In this document: piece by piece, positions 42,790-51,921 of the stretch
Numbering within the stretch: position 1 is the stretch's first letter
Layout of the letters: each line of letters begins with the position of its first letter
Assembly: GCA_963842835.1 (NCBI GenBank)
Contig: CAWJIB010000001.1
Coordinates: 248,001 to 312,000 of the forward strand
Direction of reading: 5' to 3'
From: Roseiarcus sp963842835
Lineage (GTDB): Bacteria > Pseudomonadota > Alphaproteobacteria > Rhizobiales > Beijerinckiaceae
Length of the DNA stretch: 64,000 nucleotides
Program-made: the position numbers and the translations under genes
The notes under the pieces: model-generated
Database searches by the model: none
What the model was told of the DNA's origin: nothing
The model's input: only the letters and a program-made list of their open reading frames with translations

Positions 42790-42830
42790 GTAACGGCCGC
42801 CGTCCCAGGGGACGCCGGCGTTTCCCGTGC

Positions 42831-42858
42831 AAAGGCCGGCCTCGCGCCGGCCTTTTGC
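42831..42858 (+). terminator. Intrinsic terminator after rpmF
   Basis: AAAGGCCGGC-CTCGC-GCCGGCCTTTTGC: a 9-bp GC-rich stem, extended by A-T pairs, followed by TTTT. Also separates rpmF from the convergent EamA gene. Confidence 0.8.
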
Positions 42859-42871
42859 TTGCCGGCCGCGC

Positions 42872-43765
42872 TCAGCTTGCGCGCGTGGCGACGACGGCGC
42901 CGCCGACGATCAGCGCGCAGGCGAGGCCGAGCGAGGCCGTCGCCGGCGCGAAACCGGCGGCCACGAGAAGGATCGTCGACAGCACCGGCGCGGCATAGGC
43001 GGCGACGCCGAGCAGCCTGAGATCGCCGTTCTTGACGCCGTAGTCCCAGACGTAGAAGGCGAGGCCGACCGGTCCGAGGCCGAGGCCGGCGATCGCCGGC
43101 CATTGCGTGGTCGCGGCCGGCGCGACCGTCGTCTCGAAGGCGAAATGGCAAATCGCCGCCAGCGCCGAAGTGACGAGGCAAAAGCCGGCGACCGCCTCGG
43201 TCGGCGCGGCCTTCAAGCGCCGCGAAAGCACGGAATAGCCGGACCAGACGAACGCGCAGCCGAGCGCGAGCGCGTAGCCGAGCGCGATTGTGGGGTCGAG
43301 CGCATGGGCGCCGAGGCCGCCCCCGGCCTTGCCGGCGAACAGCGCGATCGCTCCGGCAAAGCCCAGCGCCGCGCCCAGGACATGGCGCGCGCGCAGCCTC
43401 TCGCCCGGCAGCAGCGCGGAGAAGAGCACGATCAGCAGAGGCCAGAGATAAGCGATGAGACTGGCCTCGGCGGGCGGCGCGCGGCGCAACGCGGCGAAAT
43501 AGAGCGCGTGATAGCCGAACAGCCCACCGACGCCGACGAACCAGACCCGCCAGGGCTGCCGGAGCGCGCTCAGGCGCCCGCGCGCGGCGGCGTAGATCAG
43601 CCCGAAGGCGCCGCCGATCGCGAAAGTGAGCGCCGCCAGCTCGAAGGGCGGAACGTCGCCGGCGGAGGCCGTCAGCAGCGCCAGCACGGACCACAGCAGG
43701 ATCGCGGCAAGGCCGATCAGCGTCGCCGCGCGGGAGGCGCTCTGGTGGAGAGGATCGTGCGTCAT
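42872..43765 (-). CDS. EamA/DMT-family exporter (YddG-like)
   Basis: 297 residues with ten predicted helices and two EamA repeats. Sequence FGYHALYFAALRRAPPAEAS, IAYLWPLLIVLFSALLPGERL and LRLLGVAAYAAPVLSTILL fits the aromatic amino acid/metabolite exporter subgroup that includes YddG. Substrate not assigned. Start ATG 43765. Divergent from arsC with about 70 bp between. Confidence 0.88.
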   Translation of the reverse strand: MTHDPLHQSASRAATLIGLAAILLWSVLALLTASAGDVPPFELAALTFAIGGAFGLIYAAARGRLSALRQPWRVWFVGVGGLFGYHALYFAALRRAPPAEASLIAYLWPLLIVLFSALLPGERLRARHVLGAALGFAGAIALFAGKAGGGLGAHALDPTIALGYALALGCAFVWSGYSVLSRRLKAAPTEAVAGFCLVTSALAAICHFAFETTVAPAATTQWPAIAGLGLGPVGLAFYVWDYGVKNGDLRLLGVAAYAAPVLSTILLVAAGFAPATASLGLACALIVGGAVVATRAS

Positions 43766-43834
43766 GGACCGCGCTGCTATCAGGACGTAGAATTTAGAGG
43801 AAGAGGTCGCTTGGACAGGAAACAGGATGCGACG

Positions 43835-44260
43835 ATGGACGTGATCATCTATCACAATCCCGCCTGCGCCACGTCGCGCAACACGCTCGCGCTCATTCGC
43901 AACGCCGGCGTCGAGCCGCATATCATCGATTATCAGAAATGCCCGCCGACACGGCTGCTGTTGAAGCAATTGCTGGCGCGCGCGGGGCTGAGCGTGCGCG
44001 AGATCCTGCGGGAGAAGGGGACGCCGTTTCGGGAGTTGGGCCTTTCGGACCCAACTCTCGACGACGACGCCCTGCTCGACGCGATCGCGGCGCATCCAAT
44101 CCTGATGAACCGCCCGCTCGTCGTCACGCCCAAAGGCGTGCGTTTGTGCCGGCCCTGCGAAAAGGTCATCGAGCTGCTGCCGCCGCAGCGCGGCGAATTC
44201 TTCAAGGAAGGCGGCGAGCGCGTCGTCGACGAAAAGGGCCGGCGCGTGGCGAGCGCGTGA
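43835..44260 (+). CDS. arsC: Glutaredoxin-dependent arsenate reductase
   Basis: 141 residues of the R773-type ArsC/Spx fold. Nucleophilic C11 or so in HNPACATSRNTL, substrate Arg in LREKGTPFRELGL, and MNRPLVVTPKGVRLCRP. Reduces arsenate to arsenite with glutathione/glutaredoxin. No other ars genes are near, and the role may be broader. ggt follows 30 bp later, giving a possible glutathione link. Start 43835 chosen at MDVIIYHNPAC. Confidence 0.9.
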   Translation: MDVIIYHNPACATSRNTLALIRNAGVEPHIIDYQKCPPTRLLLKQLLARAGLSVREILREKGTPFRELGLSDPTLDDDALLDAIAAHPILMNRPLVVTPKGVRLCRPCEKVIELLPPQRGEFFKEGGERVVDEKGRRVASA

Positions 44261-44290
44261 CGCTCTCACTGCCGCAAAGGACCCCAGGCG

Positions 44291-46030
44291 ATGCTCTTTC
44301 CTTCCTTTCCCGTGTTGCTTCGGCTCGCGCTCATCACGGCGCTGGCGTCCCCGCTCGCCGCGCGCGCCGATCCGGCGCCGATCATTTCCGATTTCGCCAC
44401 CGCGCGCCCGGTCGTGGCGACGCACGGAATGGTCGTCAGCCAAGAGGCGGTCGCCTCGAACATCGGCGTCGACATCTTGAAGCGCGGCGGCAACGCGGTC
44501 GACGCCGCGGTCGCGGTCGGCTTTGCGCTCGCTGTGACCCTGCCGCGCGCCGGCAATATCGGCGGCGGCGGCTTCATGCTGATCCATCGCGGCGATCTCA
44601 AGAAGACCGTCGCCATCGATTATCGCGAGAGTGCGCCGGCGCTGACGACCAAGGACGTCTTCCTCGACGCCAACGGCGAGGCCGATCCGTTCAAGTCGCG
44701 TTTCAGCGGCCTGGCGATCGGCGTGCCGGGGACGGTCGCCGGATTGGAGCTGGCGTGGCGCCGATACGGCTCGGGCAAATTCTCCTTCGCCGATCTCGTC
44801 GCCCCTGCGGCGCGGCTCGCCCATCAGGGCCTCACAGTCGACGACGATCTCGCCAATTCGCTGCCCGCCGCCGCGCCGCTGCTCGCCCAGCATCCGTCCT
44901 CGGCGCGCATCTATCTCGAGCCGGACGGGAGCGCGCCCGCCGTGGGCGCGCATATCGCGATCGACGATCTCTCGGCGACGCTCGACGCGATCGCCGCCGG
45001 GGGCGCGAGCGCCTTCTATCACGGCCCGATCGCGCAAAGAATCGTCGCCGCCGTGCAGCAGGCCGGCGGGCGGATGACGCTCGACGATCTCGCCAATTAT
45101 CGCGCCGTCGAGCGCGAGCCGGTTCGCGGGACCTATCGCGGCCACGAAATCGTCTCGATGCCGCCGCCGTCCTCCGGCGGCGCGCACATCGTGGAAATCC
45201 TCAACATCCTCGAAGGCTTTCCGATCGGCGAGCAGGGGCTCAATTCGGCCGCGACGATTCACGAGATGGCCGAGGCGGAAAAACTCGCCTACGCCGACCG
45301 CGCGGCCTATCTCGGCGATCCCGATTTCGTCCGCATTCCGTTGCGCGGCCTGACCTCGAAAGCCTACGCCGACCATTTGCGCGCGGGCATCGCGCAGAAC
45401 CGCGCGCGTCCGGCGAGCGAGATCGTCCCCGGCGGGCCGCAGCGCTATGAGAGCGATCAGACGACGCATTTTTCGATCGTCGACGCCGACGGCGGCGCGG
45501 TCTCCAATACCTACACGCTGAATTTCTCCTACGGCAGCGGCCTGGTGGCGGAAGGGACCGGAATATTGCTCAACAACGAACTCGACGATTTCTCGGCCAA
45601 GCCCGGCGCCGCCAACGCCTACAGCCTGCTCGGGGGCGACGCCAATGCGCCGGGCCCGAACAAGCGGCCCTTGTCCTCAATGAGCCCGACGCTCGTGTTC
45701 AAGGACGGTCAGATCGAACTCGTGACGGGAAGCCCGGGCGGAGCGCGCATCATCACGACGGTGGTGCAAATCATTCTCGACGTGATCGATCACGGCCTTA
45801 ACGTCGCCGAAGCCGAGGAAGCCCCGCGCGTCCACGACCAGGGATTTCCCGACGAGTTGCGCATCGAGCGCGGCGTTTCGCGCGACACGATCCGCCTGCT
45901 CGAGGCGATGGGCCACAAGGTCGTGGTGCGCGAGGCGATGGGCTCGGCCAACACGATCGCCCGTGTGGGCGGCGTGCTGACCGGCGCCTCCGACCCGCGT
46001 CAGCGCGGGACGTTGGCGGCGGGCTATTGA
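44291..46030 (+). CDS. ggt: Gamma-glutamyltransferase
   Basis: 579 residues with a signal peptide (cleavage near ARA-DPAP). Standard GGT motifs: GGNAVDAAVAVGFALAVTLP, GGGGFMLIH, IDYRESAP, PSSGGAHIVE, and catalytic Thr about T391 in DQTTHFSIVDADGG, at which the precursor cuts itself into two subunits; then GGDANAPGPNKRPLSSMSPT and GSPGGARIITTV. Splits or transfers the gamma-glutamyl group of glutathione in the periplasm. Lies 30 bp after arsC, possibly in one transcript. Confidence 0.95.
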   Translation: MLFPSFPVLLRLALITALASPLAARADPAPIISDFATARPVVATHGMVVSQEAVASNIGVDILKRGGNAVDAAVAVGFALAVTLPRAGNIGGGGFMLIHRGDLKKTVAIDYRESAPALTTKDVFLDANGEADPFKSRFSGLAIGVPGTVAGLELAWRRYGSGKFSFADLVAPAARLAHQGLTVDDDLANSLPAAAPLLAQHPSSARIYLEPDGSAPAVGAHIAIDDLSATLDAIAAGGASAFYHGPIAQRIVAAVQQAGGRMTLDDLANYRAVEREPVRGTYRGHEIVSMPPPSSGGAHIVEILNILEGFPIGEQGLNSAATIHEMAEAEKLAYADRAAYLGDPDFVRIPLRGLTSKAYADHLRAGIAQNRARPASEIVPGGPQRYESDQTTHFSIVDADGGAVSNTYTLNFSYGSGLVAEGTGILLNNELDDFSAKPGAANAYSLLGGDANAPGPNKRPLSSMSPTLVFKDGQIELVTGSPGGARIITTVVQIILDVIDHGLNVAEAEEAPRVHDQGFPDELRIERGVSRDTIRLLEAMGHKVVVREAMGSANTIARVGGVLTGASDPRQRGTLAAGY

Positions 46031-46130
46031 GGGCGGCACCGGCGAAACAAGGACGCATTCCGTAAAGCGACAGCGGAGCGGCCAAACGTCGAACGAAACC
46101 TTTCAAGCGCTGCCGGTCATCGCCCTTATC

Positions 46131-46457
46131 GTGGAAGTGGCGGTCCTCGGCTGGGGGCTGCGGCGCGCCGACGCCGCGCCGATGATCATTTTCAATGGCG
46201 TTGCCGCGATCGGCTTCGCAATCCCGCTCGGTTTCGCGCTCGCCGCCGGTCCCGATCGCTGGGCCGCGGGCCTCTATGCCGCGATGATCGTCCTGTTCGC
46301 GTTCGAACTCGCGACGCTGGCGACGAGCCTCGGCTGCGCCTTGCGTCCGGATAGGGCGCTGCGCGTTCTCGCCTCGGTCGAATTCGCCGCCCATGTCCTG
46401 TTGACCCTCGCGGCGGCGGTCTTCGCATTGACGTTTCCGGTCAACCTGGAGCTGTGA
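46131..46457 (+). CDS. Small hypothetical membrane protein
   Basis: 108 residues from a GTG at 46131, three or four hydrophobic segments (LFAFELATLATSLG, AAHVLLTLAAAVFALTF). The first helix appears to begin before the GTG (the frame is open upstream), so the true start may lie further up at a non-ATG codon. No family recognised. Alone between ggt and the convergent RimK-type gene. Confidence 0.5.
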   Translation: MEVAVLGWGLRRADAAPMIIFNGVAAIGFAIPLGFALAAGPDRWAAGLYAAMIVLFAFELATLATSLGCALRPDRALRVLASVEFAAHVLLTLAAAVFALTFPVNLEL

Positions 46458-46476
46458 CGCGCTTCGCTGCGCGGCC

Positions 46477-47937
46477 CTACGCGTCGATGCGCCTGATGAA
46501 CCATTGCAGGATGCGGCTCCAGACTTCTTCCTTGCCGACCTGATCCTCGACGCCGTGTTCGAGGTTGGGATTGTCGTTGACCTCGATCACCACGATCGCG
46601 TCGCCGGCTTCCTTGACGTCGACGCCATAGAGGCCGGCGCCGATCGCGCGCGCGGCGCGCAACGCGACGTCGATGACGCGCGGCGGCGCCTCGGCGACCG
46701 CCATCGTGCGAAAGCCGCCTTCGCGCGCGCCGTTCGGCCCGTGCTTGATGATCTGCCAATGGCCGCGCGCCATCTGATACTGGCAGACGAACAGCGGTTC
46801 GCCGTCGAGCACGCCCACGCGCCAATCGAAGTCCGTCGGCATGAATTGTTGCGCGATCAGCAGGTCGGTGTCCTCGAACAACTGATCCGTCAGCGTCCTC
46901 AACGCCTCGAAATTGTCGACCTTGTGGACGCCACGCGAAAACGATCCGTCGGGGATTTTCACGACCATCGGCCAGCCCAGGAGCTTTTCGGCTTTGGCGA
47001 GGTCGTCCTCTTCGGCCAGCATGACGGTCGGCGGGACGGGAACGCCGTGCGCGTCCATCAGTTCGTGAAGATAGACCTTGTTGGTGCAGCGAATCATCGA
47101 CACGGGATCGTCGATGACCGGCATCCCCTCCTGCAAGGCGCGGCGCGCGAAGCGGTAGGTGTAATTGTCGATCGAGGTCGTCGCGCGGATGAACAGGCCG
47201 TCGAATTCGGCCAGCTCCGCCAATTGCCGTTTGGTGAGCAGGTCGATTTCGACGGAATGGCGCTCGGCGAGCTTTTGAAAATAGCGAATGGATTCCACCG
47301 ACGAAGGGGGCAGCTCCTCCTGCGGATCATAGAGCACCGCCAGCGAATATTTGGCGACGGCGCGCGCGCGCGGATTGCGCCAGTCGCGCTGAGTGTGCTG
47401 GTGCAGCGCGGCGCGAAAGAACTCCGCCTCCTCGGGGCCGAGCTTGGCGAGCGGGCGCGCGCGCAGACGGTCGATCTTCCAGCGCTTGCCCGGCGTGATC
47501 GTCACCTCGATCGCCGGGCAGCGATACCAATCGAACAACAACCGCCCGAACGCTTCGAAGCGCGGATCCGGCGACAAGCCGAAGCAGAACAGGAGATCGA
47601 AGGTCGTGGTCTCGCTCGCGCGCGCGCGGTGCGCGGCGATGTTGAGCGCCTCCTGCAAATCGGGCAGCGACTGCTCGTACAGCTTGTGCTCGCGCAGCTC
47701 GAGCATGGTCTCGACGGTCGGGATGATGCGATGCCCGCGCGCCTCGGCCAGCAGCGAGGCGTAATAGCCTTTGGACTGATAATTGTAAGATCGCGAGAGG
47801 TTGATGATCTTGGCGCGTCCCGCGCCGGCGAACAATTTCGGCCGCGCGAGATAGTCGCTGGTCGTGATGACCTTATGCGGCGTGTCCGCGTTGGGAAAAT
47901 CGCGCGCATGATCGACGAGAATCACCCAGCCGTTCAT
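46477..47937 (-). CDS. RimK-type ATP-grasp ligase with N-terminal RLAN-like domain
   Basis: 486 residues. The N-terminal half (MNGWVILVDHARDFPNADTP, KIINLSRSYNYQSKGYYASLLAEARGH) is the RimK-like N-terminal domain typical of stand-alone RimK family proteins. The C-terminal half is an ATP-grasp: WPMVVKIPDGSFSRGVHKV, DFDWRVGVLDGEPLFVCQYQ and the Mg-binding VIEVNDNPNLEHGVED. ATP-grasp ligases form amide bonds between amino acids or onto proteins. A GNAT gene lies just upstream on the same strand, and this pair is conserved in many bacteria; the product is unknown. ATG 47937 chosen over TTG 47943. Confidence 0.88.
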   Translation of the reverse strand: MNGWVILVDHARDFPNADTPHKVITTSDYLARPKLFAGAGRAKIINLSRSYNYQSKGYYASLLAEARGHRIIPTVETMLELREHKLYEQSLPDLQEALNIAAHRARASETTTFDLLFCFGLSPDPRFEAFGRLLFDWYRCPAIEVTITPGKRWKIDRLRARPLAKLGPEEAEFFRAALHQHTQRDWRNPRARAVAKYSLAVLYDPQEELPPSSVESIRYFQKLAERHSVEIDLLTKRQLAELAEFDGLFIRATTSIDNYTYRFARRALQEGMPVIDDPVSMIRCTNKVYLHELMDAHGVPVPPTVMLAEEDDLAKAEKLLGWPMVVKIPDGSFSRGVHKVDNFEALRTLTDQLFEDTDLLIAQQFMPTDFDWRVGVLDGEPLFVCQYQMARGHWQIIKHGPNGAREGGFRTMAVAEAPPRVIDVALRAARAIGAGLYGVDVKEAGDAIVVIEVNDNPNLEHGVEDQVGKEEVWSRILQWFIRRIDA

Positions 47938-48165
47938 GGCCAATCCGCCGGGGTCGCCCCGCGCCGCGGCGAACGCGCGAAGGTTTCGGGGGAAAATCCA
48001 ATCATGCGGGCGTTCGGCTCCTTGGCCGAGCGAGAAGCGAAGCCTTTAGTCGTCGCGACGCGAGCGCGAATCGCGTTCGTCGAAGCGCCGCGCGCGCCAC
48101 CATGCGTCGCTGTCGCGGCGGGCGCAACTGGCGCCGAGCGCCATTGGCCTGATTTTCGCGCAAAT

Positions 48166-48657
48166 TCATGCCTGCGGCGCCCCGAGCGCCGAGTTGAGGC
48201 GCTTCTCTAGGCGCAGCGCAGCGGCGCCGTCGGTATAATAGCCCTCGTATTGTCCGAACTGACGATATCCCATCTTCTCGTAGAGCGCGATCGCGGACGC
48301 ATTGTCGTAACGCACTTCGAGGCGCACGGCGACGCGATCGTGCGCGCGCGCGTAGCGTTCGCAGGCCTGCAGCAGCGCGCGGCCGATGCCGCGCCGCCCG
48401 TGGGCGGGATCGACGGCGAGGGAATAGAGCCGCACGCTTCTGCCGCCCCGGCGCAACGCGATCAGAGCGTAGCCGGCGAGCCTCTCGCCGAACTTGGCGA
48501 CGATCAGAGGCCGATGCGCGGCCCGAATGAAGGCGCGCAGCGAGCGGCGCGAAAGTCGATCGCCGGGGAACGCCGCAAGCTCCAGCGCCTCGATCGCGTC
48601 GAGGTCGTCGGGCGAGGCCGCACGAACCACAATGCCGCCGAAGGCGCCCATTTGCAT
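48166..48657 (-). CDS. GNAT acetyltransferase (RimI-like), partner of the RimK-type ligase
   Basis: 163 residues: VRAASPDDLDAIEALELAAFPGDRLSRRSLRAF, RLYSLAVDPAHGRRGIGRALL (acetyl-CoA loop) and LEVRYDNASAIALYEKMGYRQFGQYEGYYTDG, the pattern of RimI-type N-terminal or peptide acetyltransferases. In other genomes RimK-type ATP-grasp proteins with the same N-terminal domain are encoded next to such a GNAT. Its stop overlaps the ATG of a 55-codon Arg-rich ORF (48002-48169) that I do not trust as a gene. Confidence 0.85.
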   Translation of the reverse strand: MQMGAFGGIVVRAASPDDLDAIEALELAAFPGDRLSRRSLRAFIRAAHRPLIVAKFGERLAGYALIALRRGGRSVRLYSLAVDPAHGRRGIGRALLQACERYARAHDRVAVRLEVRYDNASAIALYEKMGYRQFGQYEGYYTDGAAALRLEKRLNSALGAPQA

Positions 48658-48776
48658 CCTGTTCCCCGAACGCCTGGCATGCGGCCGCCGCGCGGAGCGC
48701 TTGCCGTTCCCGACGCCCGGCGTCTAGTGTGAAAATCATTCGCTCGGTCGTCGTCTGATAGGACGAGGGAGACAAT

Positions 48777-50081
48777 ATGGGCAAGGCGGAAAAAAGGCTG
48801 GCGAGTCTCAAGGCGCTGCTCGACGACGCGCATCGGCGCCTGGGCCTGGAAATCGGCTTTCGCCTGTGGGACGGCGCCGTCGTTCCGGTCGACTGGCCGA
48901 GCGACGCGCTGACGATCGTCATCGCCGACGAGGGCGCAGTCGCGAGCCTCATCCGCGCGCCGCGATTTACGACCCTGGCCAATCTCTGGGTCGCCAAACG
49001 CCTCGACATCGTCAATGGCGACCTGTTCGATCTCGTCGCCAAGCGGCCGAAGGGGCGCACGCGCGATCTCAGGAAGGGTTTGAACAAGCTCGCGGCGCTG
49101 AGGACCGCGCTCGCTTTCCTCTTCGTCGCACGCGGCGGGCCCTGGCCGCTGGAGAGGATCGGCCAGGACCGCGAGAGCAGCGGCGCCGAAGCCGAGAACA
49201 AGAGGAACATCGCCTATCACTACGACGTCTCCAACGCCTTCTACCGGCTTTGGCTCGACGAGGAGATGGTCTACAGCTGCGCCTATTTTCACGATTGGAG
49301 CGACAGTCTCGACGCCGCGCAGACGCAGAAACTCGACATGATCTGCCGCAAGCTGCGATTGCAGCCAGGGGAGACGATGCTCGACATCGGCAGCGGCTGG
49401 GGCTCGCTCGCCTGCCACGCGGCGCGCCATTACGGCGTCAAGGTCCTCGGCGTAACGCTGTCCGAACAGCAGATCGGCTACGCCCGCGACAAGGTCCAGC
49501 GGCTCGGCCTCGCCGACAAGGCGACGTTCGAATTCGTCGACTACGCGCAGCTGGACGGCGCCGAGCGCTTCGACAAGATCAGCTCGGTGGGTATGTTCGA
49601 GCATATCGGCGTCTCGAATTTTGCAACCTATTTCGATACCGTGCACCGCCTCTTGAAACCCGGCGGGCTCTATCTGCACCATGCGATCACGCGGCCGGGC
49701 AAGCGCGCCGCCGTCAAAGGGGGCAAGAAGCGGCCGGAATTCGCGGCGCTGACGCGCTACATCTTCCCCGGCGGCGAACTCGATTATCTCGGCCGCACCA
49801 TCGCCAATCTCGAGCTGCACGGCTTCGAGGTCCATGACGTCGAGGGCTGGCGCGAACATTATCAACGCACGTGCCGCCTCTGGCACGACCGCCTTGCCGC
49901 TCGCTACGACGAGGCCTGCCGGGAGGTCGGCGAAGCCAAGACGCGCCTGTGGCAGCTCTATCTCGCGTCTTGCTCGATCGTGTTCGAGCGCGGCAGCGGC
50001 GGCGTCTACCAGACGCTGGTCTCTAAGCGCGCGCGCGGCGCGAGCGGCCTGCCGCCGACGCGGGCGGATTTGTATCGCTAA
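48777..50081 (+). CDS. cfa: Cyclopropane-fatty-acyl-phospholipid synthase family methyltransferase
   Basis: 434 residues. N-terminal domain (about 1-120) precedes a SAM methyltransferase: YHYDVSNAFYRLWLDEEMVYSCAYF, SAM motif MLDIGSGWGSLACHAA (about 200-215), GVTLSEQQIGYARDKV, and FDKISSVGMFEHIGVSNF. Converts unsaturated fatty acyl chains of phospholipids to cyclopropane forms for acid and stress resistance. Shine-Dalgarno GAGGGAGA before ATG 48777. Stands alone. Confidence 0.92.
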   Translation: MGKAEKRLASLKALLDDAHRRLGLEIGFRLWDGAVVPVDWPSDALTIVIADEGAVASLIRAPRFTTLANLWVAKRLDIVNGDLFDLVAKRPKGRTRDLRKGLNKLAALRTALAFLFVARGGPWPLERIGQDRESSGAEAENKRNIAYHYDVSNAFYRLWLDEEMVYSCAYFHDWSDSLDAAQTQKLDMICRKLRLQPGETMLDIGSGWGSLACHAARHYGVKVLGVTLSEQQIGYARDKVQRLGLADKATFEFVDYAQLDGAERFDKISSVGMFEHIGVSNFATYFDTVHRLLKPGGLYLHHAITRPGKRAAVKGGKKRPEFAALTRYIFPGGELDYLGRTIANLELHGFEVHDVEGWREHYQRTCRLWHDRLAARYDEACREVGEAKTRLWQLYLASCSIVFERGSGGVYQTLVSKRARGASGLPPTRADLYR

Positions 50082-50411
50082 GCGGCCGAGCCGCGCCGAT
50101 CCAGGGTCCGCAGCGGGGGATGCGCGACAACCCCGACCTCCAATCGGAAAATAAGTTCGAGGCGCCGAAAAGTCGCCCAACAATGCGAGTATCGGTCGTT
50201 TGTGTTGTCGAAGGCCTCGGATCGGCGCGGCGAGCGCGTCGGGCCCGAGGCGACCGCTCTTGCATGGGCTAAGCGACGACCGACCGCCGGCGGCGCAGTT
50301 CTCCTTGATCGCTGTCGACCGTCCGACGCGCCGCCGGTCGGCAAGGCCGATTTGCCGAGGCCCCCGCGTTCTTCAGTCCGCGCTCGCGTCGACAAGCAAT
50401 GGAGGGATGAA
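50082..50411. other. 330-bp spacer upstream of the Gly/His-rich Spy-like gene
   Basis: Presumably holds the promoter of the downstream gene. A relatively AT-rich patch at about 50135-50200 is the best candidate area. I see no clear consensus promoter, no repeat and no small gene. Confidence 0.5.
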
Positions 50412-51791
50412 ATGATCGGAAAATTCGCCGTCGCTTTGGCGGTCGCGCTCGCCGTCGGAACCGCCGCATTCGTCGAGGACGCCGCCGCCGCGCAATACCG
50501 ACACGCGGGGGGCGGGGGCGGCGGGTTCGGGGGGCGAACGATGCATGTCGGATCGCCTCATTTCGGCGGCGGCCACTTCGGCGCGTCGCACTTCGCCACG
50601 CCCCGCTTCGGCGGCGCACATCGTTTCGCTTGGGGCGGCCACTTCGGCGGCGCACATCGTTTCGCTTGGGGCCGCCACTTCGGCGGCGCGCGCTATTGGC
50701 GCCATCCGATCGGCCGGTATGGCGCCGGCCCTCGCTTCGGCTGGCGTCACGGCGCCGCCGGCTTCGCCGGCCGCCACGCGTTCGCTTTCGGCCGCGGAGC
50801 GCAGGGGTATCGTCACGGGCGGTTCGGGCAGGAGGGCTTCCGGCGCAACTTCGTCGGCTGGGCCGGGCCGGTGTTCTGGCCTTACGCCTACGACGACCTT
50901 TTCGACTACGCGTTCTGGCCTTACGGCTACGGGCCCGACTACGATCTGTTCTGGGCGTATGGCTATGACGATCTGTTCGCCGGGATCTTGCTGCCCTACG
51001 AGTACGCGGGCCAATATAACGAGTACGGCGCAGCGCAACCCGCGCCGGCGCCGCAACAGGGCGCCCCGATTGCGGCTTCATCGGCCGCTCAAACGTGCGT
51101 GTCGGCCGAATCGATCGCCGCCGGGATTCCGACCGACGCGATCGCCAAGGCCGTCCAGCCGACCTCGGATCAGAACGCCAAGCTCGACGCGTTGAAGAGC
51201 GCCGAGGAGGGCGCGCAAAAGGCGCTCAGCGCCTCATGCGCGACGCAAACGCCGCTGACGGCGGTCGGACGCCTCGACGCGGTGCAAACGCGCCTCCAGG
51301 CGATGATCCAGGCGGCGGACATCGTGCGCACGCCGCTCGGCGATTTCTATTCGTCGCTGACCGACGAACAGAAAGCGGCCTTCAATAACCTCGGCCAAAG
51401 CCAGCAGGCGATGAAACAGGGGGCCGCCGGACAGAGGAGCCTCGCCCGACTGTGTGGCCCGAACAACGCAGTTCCCGTCATCGCGACGGATCAAATCGAC
51501 AAGGCGGTCCAACCCGACGCCAAGCAGCGCGCCGCCCTCGTCGCGCTGCGCGACGACGCGACCAAGGCGGACGACGCGATCCTGGCGACTTGCCCGGCGC
51601 GAGCGCCGCTGACGCCGCCCGGACGGCTCGACGCGGTCCGCGCCCAACTCCAGGCGATGCTGAACGGGGTCGGTATTGTGCGGCCGGCGCTGCAGGATTT
51701 CTACGCTTCGCTGAGCGATGAGCAGAAGGCCCGGTTCGACGCCCTGACTCTGCCGCCTGCGTCGAGCCCGCAGGCCTCGAAGGCGCCGTAA
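50412..51791 (+). CDS. Secreted Gly/His-rich protein with two Spy/CpxP-like LTXXQ repeats
   Basis: 459 residues: signal peptide (cleavage near AAA-QYRH), then residues about 30-110 rich in Gly/His/Phe with a direct repeat HFGGAHRFAWG x2, then a Tyr/Trp/Asp-rich stretch (DDLFDYAFWPYGYG). Two homologous Spy/CpxP-type modules follow, each ending in the LTxxQ-like pattern (SSLTDEQKAAFN near 315 and ASLSDEQKARFD near 438) with an internal Cys pair. Spy/CpxP proteins are periplasmic chaperones or stress sensors; the His-rich part may bind metal (inference). The start ATG at 50412 follows GGAGGG; an overlapping ATG four bases before is out of frame. Confidence 0.8.
   Translation: MIGKFAVALAVALAVGTAAFVEDAAAAQYRHAGGGGGGFGGRTMHVGSPHFGGGHFGASHFATPRFGGAHRFAWGGHFGGAHRFAWGRHFGGARYWRHPIGRYGAGPRFGWRHGAAGFAGRHAFAFGRGAQGYRHGRFGQEGFRRNFVGWAGPVFWPYAYDDLFDYAFWPYGYGPDYDLFWAYGYDDLFAGILLPYEYAGQYNEYGAAQPAPAPQQGAPIAASSAAQTCVSAESIAAGIPTDAIAKAVQPTSDQNAKLDALKSAEEGAQKALSASCATQTPLTAVGRLDAVQTRLQAMIQAADIVRTPLGDFYSSLTDEQKAAFNNLGQSQQAMKQGAAGQRSLARLCGPNNAVPVIATDQIDKAVQPDAKQRAALVALRDDATKADDAILATCPARAPLTPPGRLDAVRAQLQAMLNGVGIVRPALQDFYASLSDEQKARFDALTLPPASSPQASKAP
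50607..50678 (+). repeat. 36-bp in-frame tandem repeat
   Basis: Two 36-bp copies (50607-50642 and 50643-50678) differing at one base, encoding FGGAHRFAWG[G/R]H twice; a partial third start follows. Expansion or contraction would change the length of the Gly/His-rich segment without breaking the frame. Confidence 0.9.
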
Positions 51792-51921
51792 TACGGAGCC
51801 TCGATCTCGGCGTCGCGTCGATCGGCGTTGCGCCGGGATTTCGCCCCGAGCGACGACCACGGACTGACAGTCCGTAAGGGTCCGCTCGCGGCGGGGGCGA
51901 GGCGGGCGCGGGGTGTTCGTC

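Noticed and set aside
42872..45469. 865-residue minus-strand protein ending in the EamA exporter
   Set aside because: Sequence beyond 43765 is antisense to arsC and ggt.
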